Positions 18,908-27,850 of a stretch of 64,000 nucleotides of DNA are shown here, piece by piece. Every line of letters begins with the position of its first letter. The first letter of the stretch is position 1. Source of the DNA: Emcibacter sp. SYSU 3D8 (GTDB taxonomy: Bacteria; Pseudomonadota; Alphaproteobacteria; SMXS01); contig NZ_JBBYXK010000001.1 in assembly GCF_039655875.1 (NCBI RefSeq), positions 1,095,001 through 1,159,000 of the forward strand, read 5' to 3'. The position numbers and the translations under genes are program-made. The notes under the pieces were generated by a model. That model was not told where the DNA came from. It worked only from the letters and a program-made list of their open reading frames with translations, and did not search any database.

Positions 18908-20293
18908 TCAGGCGTTCAGGAACGTGTCCAGCGTCTTCTGGATACGGCGGATGCGGATCTCCTGGTAGTTCCCCAGGGTCTCGCCGCGCTTGCCCAGACC
19001 GTAGCTGGCGCCCTGGAAGCCGCGCTGCTGCATCTCCAGATTGCCGGTGTCCTGATCGTAGACGGCGGCGAGTCCCGGATCGAGGCCGGGCGTGGTGGTG
19101 TAGCTCTCGTCCGGCTTCAGGAAATGCGTCTCGGCCGCCTCGGGCGCCTCGCCATGTTCCGGAATCGGACGCAGCACCAGGATGTCGAAGATGGTGCTGC
19201 CCACATCCATGCCATTGGGCCGGAACCGGTAGATCAGCGGCAGCACCACACCCGAATGCAGGTAGGTGTTGGGAAACAGATGGTACTGGATGGAATCCAT
19301 CAGCTCGGACGGGCTGACCTGGGCCAGATCGATGCCATAGGCCTCGCTCAGCGCCTCGCGCAGATGGTCGGCGACAACCGAACGGGCGGTGCCGCCTTCC
19401 GGAATTTCCATATCCCCCTGCCCGCCGCGCATGCGCTTGAGGATTTCCTCCTCGCTGACCGGTCCTTCCAGGTGCGGGCTGGGAATGCCCACTGTATGGA
19501 TGAAGCGGCTGGTGCGTTCGCCGAACACATCGTACTGGGCGTTGGCGTCGCTCGCCGTATAGAGCGCCTGGGAATGGGTCTCGAGCACGTGATAAGCCTC
19601 GGCGAAGGCTTCCTGCGTCGCTTTCCAGTTGGCCGGCAGCACCTTCTGCACATGCACCGCCGTGTAACGGTTCTCCAGCGGCCAGTTGGCGAAGTGCCTT
19701 GGGAGCACCTCGAGCCAGTCTTCCAGCGGGCCGGCATTCTCGTCCATGTTGATCCACACGAATCCGCCCCAACGGCCCACCTTCACCTCGGGCAGCCTGA
19801 ACGCTTCGTCGGTGACCTTGGGGAAATCCCAGCGGCAGGGGATTTCCTTCAGCGAGCCGTCCAGGTTCCAGGTCCAGCCATGGAACGGGCAGCGGAAATG
19901 CTGGACACTGCCGGTCGAATCCGACGGCCGCAGCTGGGTGCCGCGGTGCAGGCACGAATTGACGAAGGCCTTGATCTCGTCGGGGGCGACGCGGGTCACC
20001 AGGATCGAATACGGGCCGATGTCGTAGACATGATAATCGCCGACCTGGGGAATGACCTCCTCGCGGCATGCCCATTGCCAGGCTTTCGGCCACAGCTTCT
20101 GCATTTCGAGATCGAAGAATGCCTGTGAGGTATAGCGCTCGTAGGGAATGTCCTCGTCGCCCAGGAATTCATAAGATTCGGCGACCAGTTCTTCCGGCAC
20201 CGCCCATCCGTCCCGCAGGATCAGGTCGCGGGTGCTTGGACCGGGGCAGCGAGCCTCGCCGGGCTTCAGGTTTTGTGGATTCTGGACGTTCAT
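18908..20293 (-). CDS. Rieske-type ring-hydroxylating oxygenase, large subunit
   Basis: 461 residues from the ATG at 20293, which has GGGGAGG five bases upstream; a GTG at 20311 is less likely. The Rieske 2Fe-2S ligands are Cys114, His116, Cys135 and His138 in the C-x-H-x18-C-x2-H pattern. The catalytic domain shows EAYHVLETH, fitting the two-histidine mononuclear iron site. Such enzymes add oxygen to aromatic rings or demethylate/hydroxylate other substrates and need an electron-transfer partner. No small subunit or reductase gene is adjacent. The closest ferredoxin gene is 7 kb away. An LLM flavin oxidoreductase gene is divergent from it. Confidence 0.9.
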   Translation of the reverse strand: MNVQNPQNLKPGEARCPGPSTRDLILRDGWAVPEELVAESYEFLGDEDIPYERYTSQAFFDLEMQKLWPKAWQWACREEVIPQVGDYHVYDIGPYSILVTRVAPDEIKAFVNSCLHRGTQLRPSDSTGSVQHFRCPFHGWTWNLDGSLKEIPCRWDFPKVTDEAFRLPEVKVGRWGGFVWINMDENAGPLEDWLEVLPRHFANWPLENRYTAVHVQKVLPANWKATQEAFAEAYHVLETHSQALYTASDANAQYDVFGERTSRFIHTVGIPSPHLEGPVSEEEILKRMRGGQGDMEIPEGGTARSVVADHLREALSEAYGIDLAQVSPSELMDSIQYHLFPNTYLHSGVVLPLIYRFRPNGMDVGSTIFDILVLRPIPEHGEAPEAAETHFLKPDESYTTTPGLDPGLAAVYDQDTGNLEMQQRGFQGASYGLGKRGETLGNYQEIRIRRIQKTLDTFLNA

Positions 20294-20405
20294 GACGGCC
20301 TCCCCATTCACATGCGCTTAATTTGCAGAATGGCAGTATTGGCGCCGCTTTGCCAGACGGCACGGCAGATTCCGGCTATCCTGCGGAAAATCCTGGGGAG
20401 GATGC

Positions 20406-21299
20406 ATGAAACTCGGCGCTGTTTTCCCGTTCACCGACGTCAACGACGATCCCTATGCGATCCGCGACTTCGTACAGGCTGTCGACGAGATGGGCTACGA
20501 TCACATCGTGGTTTACGACCATGTGCTGGGCTCCAATCCTGCCAGCCGCCCCGGCTTTTCCATGCCCTTCACCCACCTCTCGCCATTCTACGATCCGCTG
20601 GTGCTGTTCGGCCACATGTCGGCCATCAGCCGGCGGCTGGAATTCCTGTCAGCCGTGCTGATCCTGCCGCAGCGGCAGGCCGCGCTGGTCGCCAAGCAGG
20701 CCGCCATCGCCGACGTGTTGGCGGGTGGTCGCATCCGGCTGGGTGTGGGCAGCGGCTGGAACGAGGCTGAATACGAAGCGCTGGGCGCCGACTTCGCCAA
20801 TCGCGGCGCGGTGATGGACGAGCAGATCGACCTGATGCGCGCCCTGTGGAAGGCCAATGCCATCAGCTTCAAGGGCCGCTTCCACACGGTGACGGATTCG
20901 GGCATCTGCCCGCTACCGCCACGCAAGGGCATGCCGATCTGGATCGGCGGCACGACGGCGCCTGCCATGCGCCGCGCCGCGCGCACTGGCGACGGATGGC
21001 TGCCCTATGCGCCTGCCCGCGAAGCCGCGCCCTTGATGGAACGCTTTCGCACCATCATGGCCGAGGCGGGCCGCGAGCTGGATGGCTTCGGCGTCGAAGC
21101 GATCATGTTCGCCCATGGCGACGACCGGCCAGACTTCGGCAACCCGGCACGCACGCTCGACGACGCCTTTGCGGATGCGGAGGTGTGGCGCCGCGAGGGC
21201 GTGACCCATCTGTCGGTGCATTCCATGGCCACGAACGCCGGCGACGTGCCGTCGCATGTCGCCTTTCTCGAGCAATTCATACGCGGGCTGGCTCGGTGA
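20406..21299 (+). CDS. LLM-class flavin-dependent oxidoreductase
   Basis: 297 residues of the luciferase-like monooxygenase class, close to the TIGR03619 subgroup usually named F420-dependent. Visible landmarks are MKLGAVFPFTDVNDD, EMGYDHIVVYDHVLG, FLSAVLILPQRQAALVAKQA and RIRLGVGSGWNEAEYEALG. IWIGGTTAPAMRRAARTGDG follows. Whether the cofactor is F420 or FMN cannot be decided here. GGGGAGG lies four bases before the ATG. It diverges from the Rieske oxygenase gene with a 112-base gap that probably carries both promoters, so a joint catabolic role is plausible but unproven. Confidence 0.85.
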   Translation: MKLGAVFPFTDVNDDPYAIRDFVQAVDEMGYDHIVVYDHVLGSNPASRPGFSMPFTHLSPFYDPLVLFGHMSAISRRLEFLSAVLILPQRQAALVAKQAAIADVLAGGRIRLGVGSGWNEAEYEALGADFANRGAVMDEQIDLMRALWKANAISFKGRFHTVTDSGICPLPPRKGMPIWIGGTTAPAMRRAARTGDGWLPYAPAREAAPLMERFRTIMAEAGRELDGFGVEAIMFAHGDDRPDFGNPARTLDDAFADAEVWRREGVTHLSVHSMATNAGDVPSHVAFLEQFIRGLAR

Positions 21300-21315
21300 C
21301 CTGCCAAGCCGAATG

Positions 21316-21345
21316 AAAAAGAGGCCGGAGCGCTGCTCCGGCCTC
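21316..21345 (-). terminator. Rho-independent terminator of the second giant gene
   Basis: GAGGCCGGAGC and GCTCCGGCCTC form an 11-bp stem with a three-base loop (21321-21345). On the minus strand it is followed by TTTTTC. It ends the 26527-21374 transcript and may also serve the convergent LLM gene. It shares the GGCCGGA/TCCGGCC core with the terminator of the first giant gene. Confidence 0.78.
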
Positions 21346-21373
21346 TTCTCCTCATGCCTGCAGAATGCCGGGG

Positions 21374-24300
21374 CTAATTCGCGCCCAGGATGCTGCTCGA
21401 GCGGTTACCGATGGCGGTCGCGCCTACGGTATTGCCGCGCACAGTAAGCGTGCTGTTGTTGCTGGCGCCGCTGATGGTGCCGCCGCCCAGCCCGATGCCG
21501 ATGCTGACATCGGCGACGTCGGCGGATATCTCCGTATCGAGCGTCGTCTGCAGGGTGGCGATCGCCGCGGACGGATGCTGGAACGTGCCCGTGCTCAGCA
21601 TCAGCGAATTGATGGCGACGTTGCCGTTAGCCGATGCCAGCACCGAGTTGCCGTCCACGTTGACAGCGCTGTCATTGACGCCGGTCGCGCCCGACAGGTC
21701 GTCGACGCCGATCGTGACACCATCGACGCCGCCGTTGATGTAGCCATCTTCCTCGCCGACGAACTGACGATTGAGAACCGAGTAATCGGCGCCGCCGACC
21801 ACGATGGCAACCGTGTCGGAAGGATCGATGGTCACCCCGGCGCCGCTGCTCTCCTGCAGGGTGGCGCCGGCCGTCGTCGAAAGTACGTTGATCGCTGTAT
21901 TGCCGATGCCGCTACCCTCGACCAGATTGTTGGAAACCGACAGGCTACTGGTTTCCATGCCGCCATCGATGATCGTCGCGGTAATGACGATATCGGAGGC
22001 ATCGCCTTCCACCGACGTGCTGTAGGTATCGTAGGCATTGCCCTGGTAATTGGCGAGCTGGGCGGTGGTGTCGCTGGCCGCACCCGCATTCAGGATCAGC
22101 TGGTTGGTCGCGGCAAACCCGGTTGCCTGGGCCGATACGGCGTTGCCGTCCAGGATGACGGTATCGTTCAGCATGTCGGAGCCGATCGTGATCAGGATGT
22201 CGTTGTTGTCGACTTCGCTGTCGATATCGGAATCAATGCCGCCGTCAGACCCGGATAGCTGGACGTTGAGCACGGTGAAATCCGCGTTCAACGTCACCGC
22301 ATCGTTGAAGACATCGCCCATGGACGCGGTCGGAGTACCGCCGCCCCCCAGGATGCCGGCACCGGCGGTCACGCGTAGCGTGTTGGTGACGGTCCCGCCT
22401 ATCGCCTGGCCAATGAGCCGGTTGCCCTGGACGGACACGGCCGCACTGCCGGCATCGGACAGGTCCTGAACGCCGAGATAGGTGTCGTCGTAAAGCACGC
22501 CGATCTGCGAATTTTCCAGAAACACCTCGACGTAATTGCCATCCGAGATGAGCTGCTGCGACACGATGGTGGCGCCGGGCGTGTCACCGGCGAGGCCCAC
22601 ATTGGCCGACGCATCGATGGTCAGGATATTGACCGCGCTGTCATCAATACCCTGCGCCAGCATCAGGTTGTTGTCGACGCTAACAGCCCCGGTCAGCAGC
22701 GTATCCACATCCGCATAGATGTAGACGCCAGTGTCGCCTCCGAACTCAACAAGAACACCGTTGTCCTCGTCGGCGGCCACTTCCCAGGCGCCTTGCAGAT
22801 TAACGATGCCGAAATCGGCCGTGACATTCACCTCAGGCCCGCCGCTCTGATCGACTGAAATGGATGGCGCGGCGCCAGACCCGCTTACCACATTGGTGCC
22901 GGTGGCGGTCAACGTGTTGGACGCACGGTTGGCGCTGGCCAGGCCAGCGAGGGCATTGCCCGAGACACTGACGCTGGTGTCCGACATTTCCTCACCAATA
23001 TCGTTATTGGCGTCGACCGAGACATAGATGTCGTCGACATAGGCATTCATCAGGGGATCATTCTCGGTGGAGAACTGGACATTGACGACGAAGGTCTGGG
23101 CGCCGTTGGTGGTGAAGTCCAGAGCGGCCCTGTTATCGGAATCATTGCCGCGCGCCTCGGCGACCAGCGTGTTGTTGTCCACCTTCAGGGCGGAATCCGA
23201 GATCGAGTTGTTGTCGTAGGCGTAGATGCTGATATCGATGTCAGCAATCACCGCATCCACATTGAAGTCGTTGATCTGGCGGGAGGCGACAACGAAGCTG
23301 GTCTCGTCCAGTTGAATGCTGTCGCCATCGGCTGTCACCGTCGGTGTCGACGAGACGCCGCCATTGTCGAAAACCGTCCCGGACGCGACAAGCGAATTGA
23401 CCACGTTGTTGGTGCGCCCCAGCGCCCGGTAATCGTTGCCGCTGACCGATAGTTCGGAACCCGAGATATCTCCCCCGACCCCTGTGAGATCGATATAGGC
23501 GTCGGATTCATCACGGACATATGCGTTGATTTCTTCACTCGCATCTATGCCGCTCTGGTTTGACGCCAGAGTCGCCACCGGGCCGTTCAGCGCACCGCCA
23601 TCGGCATTGGCCGCGCTAAGGTCGAACGACCCAACGTCCAGCGTAATCCGGTTCGTGGCGTCATTGCCGGCCGACAGGGCAAACCAGGCATTGCCGTTCA
23701 CTTCCCATGCGCTGTCGGTAAGCGAGCCGCCATCCAGGGTTTCGGCATTGATGTAAGTATCCGTATCCGAGATATCGGATTCCAGATTGGTGAGAGAATC
23801 GATGAACTGGTCGTTCAGCAGCAGGATTTCGCCTCTGGCGAAGCTGTCATCGCCCAGGTCGACACTGGTCTGGTCGGCACCGGAAACGGCGCCCGCGACC
23901 GTCATGGTCTGGGCCGTGACCGATATGGCGTTGCTGGCCAGATTGGCCCGGCTAGTCGCATTGAACCGGTTGTCGTCGATCTGCAGCGACGTTCGCGTTA
24001 TGCCCGGTTCGCCGACATAGGCCTCTAGCTGAACGTCGTTGTCGATCGTTTCGGCAAGAACCCCAGCAGAAGCACCGTCGTCATCCTCGTCGGCCACTGT
24101 CTGGGTATTGATCAGCACCGTGGATCCGTTGAGGGAGGTGGCCGTGATCGTCACCGCAGAGGTGGCCTGGTTCAGGATGGCGCTGGACAGCCCCGAGTTG
24201 CCGTTGGCCGTGGCCGTGAAATCCGCGATCGAGGAATCCGCGCTATTGCCGCCGAACTCGACATACACGAAATCATCGGGATCGCTGGATGAGAACACCT

Positions 24301-26527
24301 GCTGGTCGTTCAGATCCTCGACGGACTGGTCGTTCACCAGCGTAATGCCGGCGGCGGCCTCGGTGGTGCTGACGAAATCACCATCACGCACCACGCTGCC
24401 AAACGGCAAGTTCGCCGATCCTGCGTCGCCGTCGCCTACCGTTACGCCCTTGATGCTGATGGCATTGGTGGTGGCGTCGGCCAAGTTGCCCCAGATGCGG
24501 GTGGTCAGCGTATTGCCGTCCACATGCAGGGAGGCATCCGCGATGGTCTCGGGTGTCATGAACACCTCAACGACCCCGCCCGCAATGTCGTCGACGAAGG
24601 CGTTCAGGAGCGCTTCGTTCTGAACCGTCTGGTCATTGATTACGCCGATGGTGCCGCTGAACGTGGTCGCGTCAATGCCGATTCTGGCCTCGCTGGACAG
24701 GTTGCCGATTGCCAGCGCATCGAACCCGTTGTTCGAAACGCTCAGGCTGCTATCCGTAAATTCGCTGTCCACGTCGCCGCCCTGGTCCGTCACCTGCACC
24801 AGGAGCGTGGAGACCGTGCCCGCGACCGCGCCGGCCGTGCCGGCTGCATTCTCGCCGTCCATGAGCTGGATATTCATCAGGCTGAAGTCGGCAGCGATGG
24901 TGTCGAGCCCTGCGGTCCGGTCAACAATGATACCGTCGGAGGAGCCCCCGCCCAGACCGGAGACGTCGGTGCCGGTCAGGTCGAAGCTGCTGGACTGCGC
25001 GTTGCCGATGGATGTCGAGAACGTGCTGTTGCCATCTGCGGTAATGCCGGTGCCAGTCACCACGCCATCGCTGTTGAAGGTCGCCACATCGACGATCATG
25101 CCCGTGAACGTGAAGGCAAACTGCTGGGCATCATCCAGCTGAATGGTGTTGATCCCGACCAGACCGCTGAACTGCGCGGTGTCGCCGACCGCGATAGTAT
25201 TGGCAACCCGGTTGCCTGTGGCAGCGCTGCCAATACTGTTGGCATCCGCCGTGATCGTGGCGCCGCTGGCATCCTCGATCGAAACCGACAGCATCGGATC
25301 GAGATCGCCGCTGCCGACGAAAGCGCCCGATCCCACGCTGGTTGCCTGCAGGTTCTGCACGTAAAGATCGGCGCCAACCGCACCGCCCAAACCGCTGGCT
25401 GCGATGTTCAGCTGATCCGTGTCCACCGCGGAGCCGTCCAGATTCAAGCCATCGGCAAGGGACACTGCATTGACCGCGCTGCTTGCTGTGACCGATGCCA
25501 GCATATCGTTTCCGGTAAACGTCACACTGCTGCCAATGATGTCGGCAATGCCCAGATCATTCGCGTAATCGCCCACTTCGATGAGCACCACTTCAAGCGC
25601 GACGGAATCGGGATCATCGCCGACGATGGCCAGGAACGGATCGGCGTCGTTGTCCAGGTTGAGCTGGAAGTTCGCCACGCCCGCCGAACCCTGCAGCGTG
25701 ATGGAGCTGCCATTGTCGATAGCAACAATGTTCGACGATTCATTCCCGGTGAACTGCGCCTGTGCCAGATTGTCCGAAACCGACAACAGCGTATTGACGA
25801 TGGCATCGGCAGGATCATCGACGGTCGCCAGCAACCCGATACGGGAGTCCGTCAGCAATGCGGTCGGCGAATCGATGTCCTGGTTGATTTGCATGGTGGA
25901 CGCCAGCACGGTAGCACCCGATTCCATACCGCCTGGATTCACCTGCGACTGGCCGAGCTCGCTGCTGGACAGCAACGGGTTGATATTGCCCGAAATCTCG
26001 GTCGCGGCGGCATTGCCGACAGCGTCGGCGCGCAGCGTATTTGCATCGACGGTACTGCTGCTGCCCACACCCAGATCCTGCAGGTCGGCGCGAATCTGCG
26101 CGCCCGCGACCGTGGCATCGATGGTCGAGGTGCCGGTGTTGGTATTGTACTGCAACGTCGCGGCCGTTGCGGCGCTGGTCGTTCCGGAGCCCGTCGCGGT
26201 GTTCAGGTCGATGCCTGTCGTCGACGTGTTGCCGATCGCATCGGCATAGATTTCGTTATCATCCACCGTGTCGGTGATCGTGCCGAAGTCGACATCGAGT
26301 GCGCCGGCAAGCACAGGGGTACCCAGCAAGGTGATCGTATTGGTGGAAATTATGTCGGTGTTGGTGTTGGCCTGCGCCACCGGCACCACGCTCGCACTGG
26401 CTGCAGCCGCCGACAGACTTGGCGTGATCCCCGTCAGGTCGAACAAAACGTTGTCAGCACGCGCGCCCGTGATTCCCGTAGCGGTCGCCAGCGCCATAAC
26501 GCTGACGGTCGCAAGAATGCGATTCAT
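21374..26527 (-). CDS. giant secreted beta-strand repeat protein, copy 2
   Basis: About 1,717 residues from the ATG at 26527; a TTG two codons earlier (26533) is better spaced from the GAGGGGG ribosome site. The signal peptide is MNRILATVSVMALATATG, probably cut after ARA. The mature chain is acidic, Asn/Asp/Ala/Val/Thr-rich and cysteine-free as far as I can see. It has 19 N-x-Q-type landmarks in the same order as the 13135-8006 protein. Near-identical blocks are AGATLQESSGAGVTIDP, WGNLAD-TTN with GVTVGD, NDQSVEDLN, TGTFQHPS, and the closing VRGN-GATAIGN. No outer-membrane anchor or protease domain is visible. Function is unknown; an extracellular fibre, layer or adhesin is inferred from composition and repeats. 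Confidence 0.85.
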   Translation of the reverse strand: MNRILATVSVMALATATGITGARADNVLFDLTGITPSLSAAAASASVVPVAQANTNTDIISTNTITLLGTPVLAGALDVDFGTITDTVDDNEIYADAIGNTSTTGIDLNTATGSGTTSAATAATLQYNTNTGTSTIDATVAGAQIRADLQDLGVGSSSTVDANTLRADAVGNAAATEISGNINPLLSSSELGQSQVNPGGMESGATVLASTMQINQDIDSPTALLTDSRIGLLATVDDPADAIVNTLLSVSDNLAQAQFTGNESSNIVAIDNGSSITLQGSAGVANFQLNLDNDADPFLAIVGDDPDSVALEVVLIEVGDYANDLGIADIIGSSVTFTGNDMLASVTASSAVNAVSLADGLNLDGSAVDTDQLNIAASGLGGAVGADLYVQNLQATSVGSGAFVGSGDLDPMLSVSIEDASGATITADANSIGSAATGNRVANTIAVGDTAQFSGLVGINTIQLDDAQQFAFTFTGMIVDVATFNSDGVVTGTGITADGNSTFSTSIGNAQSSSFDLTGTDVSGLGGGSSDGIIVDRTAGLDTIAADFSLMNIQLMDGENAAGTAGAVAGTVSTLLVQVTDQGGDVDSEFTDSSLSVSNNGFDALAIGNLSSEARIGIDATTFSGTIGVINDQTVQNEALLNAFVDDIAGGVVEVFMTPETIADASLHVDGNTLTTRIWGNLADATTNAISIKGVTVGDGDAGSANLPFGSVVRDGDFVSTTEAAAGITLVNDQSVEDLNDQQVFSSSDPDDFVYVEFGGNSADSSIADFTATANGNSGLSSAILNQATSAVTITATSLNGSTVLINTQTVADEDDDGASAGVLAETIDNDVQLEAYVGEPGITRTSLQIDDNRFNATSRANLASNAISVTAQTMTVAGAVSGADQTSVDLGDDSFARGEILLLNDQFIDSLTNLESDISDTDTYINAETLDGGSLTDSAWEVNGNAWFALSAGNDATNRITLDVGSFDLSAANADGGALNGPVATLASNQSGIDASEEINAYVRDESDAYIDLTGVGGDISGSELSVSGNDYRALGRTNNVVNSLVASGTVFDNGGVSSTPTVTADGDSIQLDETSFVVASRQINDFNVDAVIADIDISIYAYDNNSISDSALKVDNNTLVAEARGNDSDNRAALDFTTNGAQTFVVNVQFSTENDPLMNAYVDDIYVSVDANNDIGEEMSDTSVSVSGNALAGLASANRASNTLTATGTNVVSGSGAAPSISVDQSGGPEVNVTADFGIVNLQGAWEVAADEDNGVLVEFGGDTGVYIYADVDTLLTGAVSVDNNLMLAQGIDDSAVNILTIDASANVGLAGDTPGATIVSQQLISDGNYVEVFLENSQIGVLYDDTYLGVQDLSDAGSAAVSVQGNRLIGQAIGGTVTNTLRVTAGAGILGGGGTPTASMGDVFNDAVTLNADFTVLNVQLSGSDGGIDSDIDSEVDNNDILITIGSDMLNDTVILDGNAVSAQATGFAATNQLILNAGAASDTTAQLANYQGNAYDTYSTSVEGDASDIVITATIIDGGMETSSLSVSNNLVEGSGIGNTAINVLSTTAGATLQESSGAGVTIDPSDTVAIVVGGADYSVLNRQFVGEEDGYINGGVDGVTIGVDDLSGATGVNDSAVNVDGNSVLASANGNVAINSLMLSTGTFQHPSAAIATLQTTLDTEISADVADVSIGIGLGGGTISGASNNSTLTVRGNTVGATAIGNRSSSILGAN

Positions 26528-26679
26528 CTTCAAGGTAGCCCCCTCAATTCTGTTTTACCCGGTCAGTCCCTCACAACCTGGCGGGCAGGCCAAACAATGG
26601 CCGAACGAAACTTTACGGGCAAAAAGCTGGCGGTGCCAGCATTGATGCCTCTCAAGATGGCTTTGTCGGCCGGTCCGGT

Positions 26680-27225
26680 TTATCGCGCGATGCGGGCGCC
26701 GGTAATGCCGCCAGTTCGGGCGACGTCCACCGTACCGGTATCCGGCGCGTTTTCCGGTACCTGGGGCACTGACGCAACGCCGGAACGTGCAGCATCCTGA
26801 AGCGTGTCGGCCGGTCGCATGAGCTGCCATACGCCGCTCCCCGCCCCGTCATTGTCGACGACCAGCGGCCCCGAAGTCTGCCCCGATACGGCCCGTCCGA
26901 CTGCCTCGGCGGCGGCAAGGTCCGAGAAAATCGTCGGCGGCGGCATTGGCGGCCCATCATCGGCCAGACCGAACAGGTCGTTTTCCGCGAGTGCGGCGGC
27001 AATCGAGGCATCGCCGATCATGGCGGCGTTATCCAGCGCGACCGGCGCGGCGTTGAACGCTTCCACCGTCTGCGAGGGCGGCAAGGTCGATGATCGGGTG
27101 GCGGCGACGAGACTGGCTTCGGGGACACCCGGATCGGCGGCGAAATCCCCGGCGCGGGCGCCAGTCAGACAGGTCAGCGCCAGGAGCGACGCGCAAACCC
27201 CTGCCCGTACAAGATTGTGCCCCAA
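26680..27225 (-). CDS. small secreted Ala/Pro-rich protein upstream of giant gene 2
   Basis: 181 residues if started at TTG 27225, which has GAAGGGGG just upstream. A longer frame reaches 27315 but its first 30 residues do not look like a signal. From TTG there is a clear signal peptide (GHNLVRAGVCASLLALTCL, cut after ARA at residue 25). The mature part is low-complexity, Ala-, Pro- and Asp-rich (GLADDGPPMPPPTIF). I recognise no domain. It lies on the same strand as, and 152 bases before, the second giant gene, so it may be an accessory or leader gene of that protein. Confidence 0.55.
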   Translation of the reverse strand: MGHNLVRAGVCASLLALTCLTGARAGDFAADPGVPEASLVAATRSSTLPPSQTVEAFNAAPVALDNAAMIGDASIAAALAENDLFGLADDGPPMPPPTIFSDLAAAEAVGRAVSGQTSGPLVVDNDGAGSGVWQLMRPADTLQDAARSGVASVPQVPENAPDTGTVDVARTGGITGARIAR

Positions 27226-27347
27226 GACGCCCCCTTCTCGCGGCCGCACCTGAACCGGGCCTCGGCATGAGGTGCTTGTGGTAATCCTAGCTGCAATGTC
27301 GGCGGCGCGACACACTCAACTGCAGGTTGCCCTCGGGTCGGGCGTGG

Positions 27348-27674
27348 CTATTCCGTGTGCTGCCTGACCGGCGTGCGGGCCACGAAGCCGTCCATGTCTG
27401 CCGTGACCGTGATCTGGCAGGCCAGCCGGCTGGTGGGACGGCGGTCGACGGCATATTCCAGCATCATCTCCTGCCCTTCGTCCATCGGGGCCAGCCGATC
27501 GACCCAGCTCTCGTCCACATAGATGTGACAGGTGCCGCAGGCGCAGGAGCCGCCGCAATCGCCCAGGATGCCGGGGATGCCGTTCCGCGACGCGCCTTCC
27601 ATCAGCGATGTGCCCAAGGCCACCTCCTGTTCGTGTTCGGTGCCGTCATGTTCGATATAGCGGATAAGCGGCAT
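27348..27674 (-). CDS. adrenodoxin/putidaredoxin-type 2Fe-2S ferredoxin
   Basis: 108 residues from MPLIRYIEHDG; the longer frame to 27779 is not family-like. The cluster ligands are Cys40, Cys46, Cys49 and Cys86, the C-x5-C-x2-C-x36-C arrangement of vertebrate-type ferredoxins that serve P450s and related oxygenases. DEGQEMMLEYA and SRLACQI are typical family segments. It lies downstream of the two thiolase-like genes on the same strand. It could feed the P450 at 40 kb or the Rieske enzyme at 19 kb, but no sequence evidence ties it to either, and no ferredoxin reductase gene is in the window. Confidence 0.9.
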   Translation of the reverse strand: MPLIRYIEHDGTEHEQEVALGTSLMEGASRNGIPGILGDCGGSCACGTCHIYVDESWVDRLAPMDEGQEMMLEYAVDRRPTSRLACQITVTADMDGFVARTPVRQHTE

Positions 27675-27748
27675 TGGTCGTCCCGGTCTGCTTCGGATGT
27701 CCGAACCATAGGACGCGGCGCACGGCGCCGCACCGGGTTTTTGACCGA

Positions 27749-27847
27749 TCAGGCCTTGGGCGGCAGCGTGCCCACCCAATCAAGCGAAAGGCCGATCCAG
27801 CCGGCCAGCAAGCTGTCGTCGCAGGCGTCGTCCTCGACGAACGTCAT
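27749..27847 (-). CDS. possible 32-residue small protein after the thiolase genes
   Basis: ATG lies three bases after the upstream thiolase stop, with AGG about ten bases before it. The product starts MTFVEDDACDDSLLAGWIGL and ends in PPKA. It sits in the 176-base gap between thiolase and ferredoxin genes. It is acidic with a short hydrophobic centre. No family is recognised and it may be chance. Confidence 0.3.
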   Translation of the reverse strand: MTFVEDDACDDSLLAGWIGLSLDWVGTLPPKA

Positions 27848-27850
27848 GGA

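Noticed and set aside
20406-21299. Firm claim of F420 dependence for the LLM oxidoreductase
   Set aside because: The subgroup name is conventional; sequence alone does not separate F420 from FMN use, and no F420 biosynthesis gene is in the window.
8006-26527. The many short DNA repeats in the giant genes as a CRISPR array or tandem satellite
   Set aside because: Repeat units are diverged at DNA level, about 200-300 bases long and lie inside open frames; no direct-repeat/spacer regularity.
24524-26800. Long plus-strand ORF (758 codons) opposite giant gene 2
   Set aside because: Same kind of shadow; runs past the giant gene's start and shows no family pattern.
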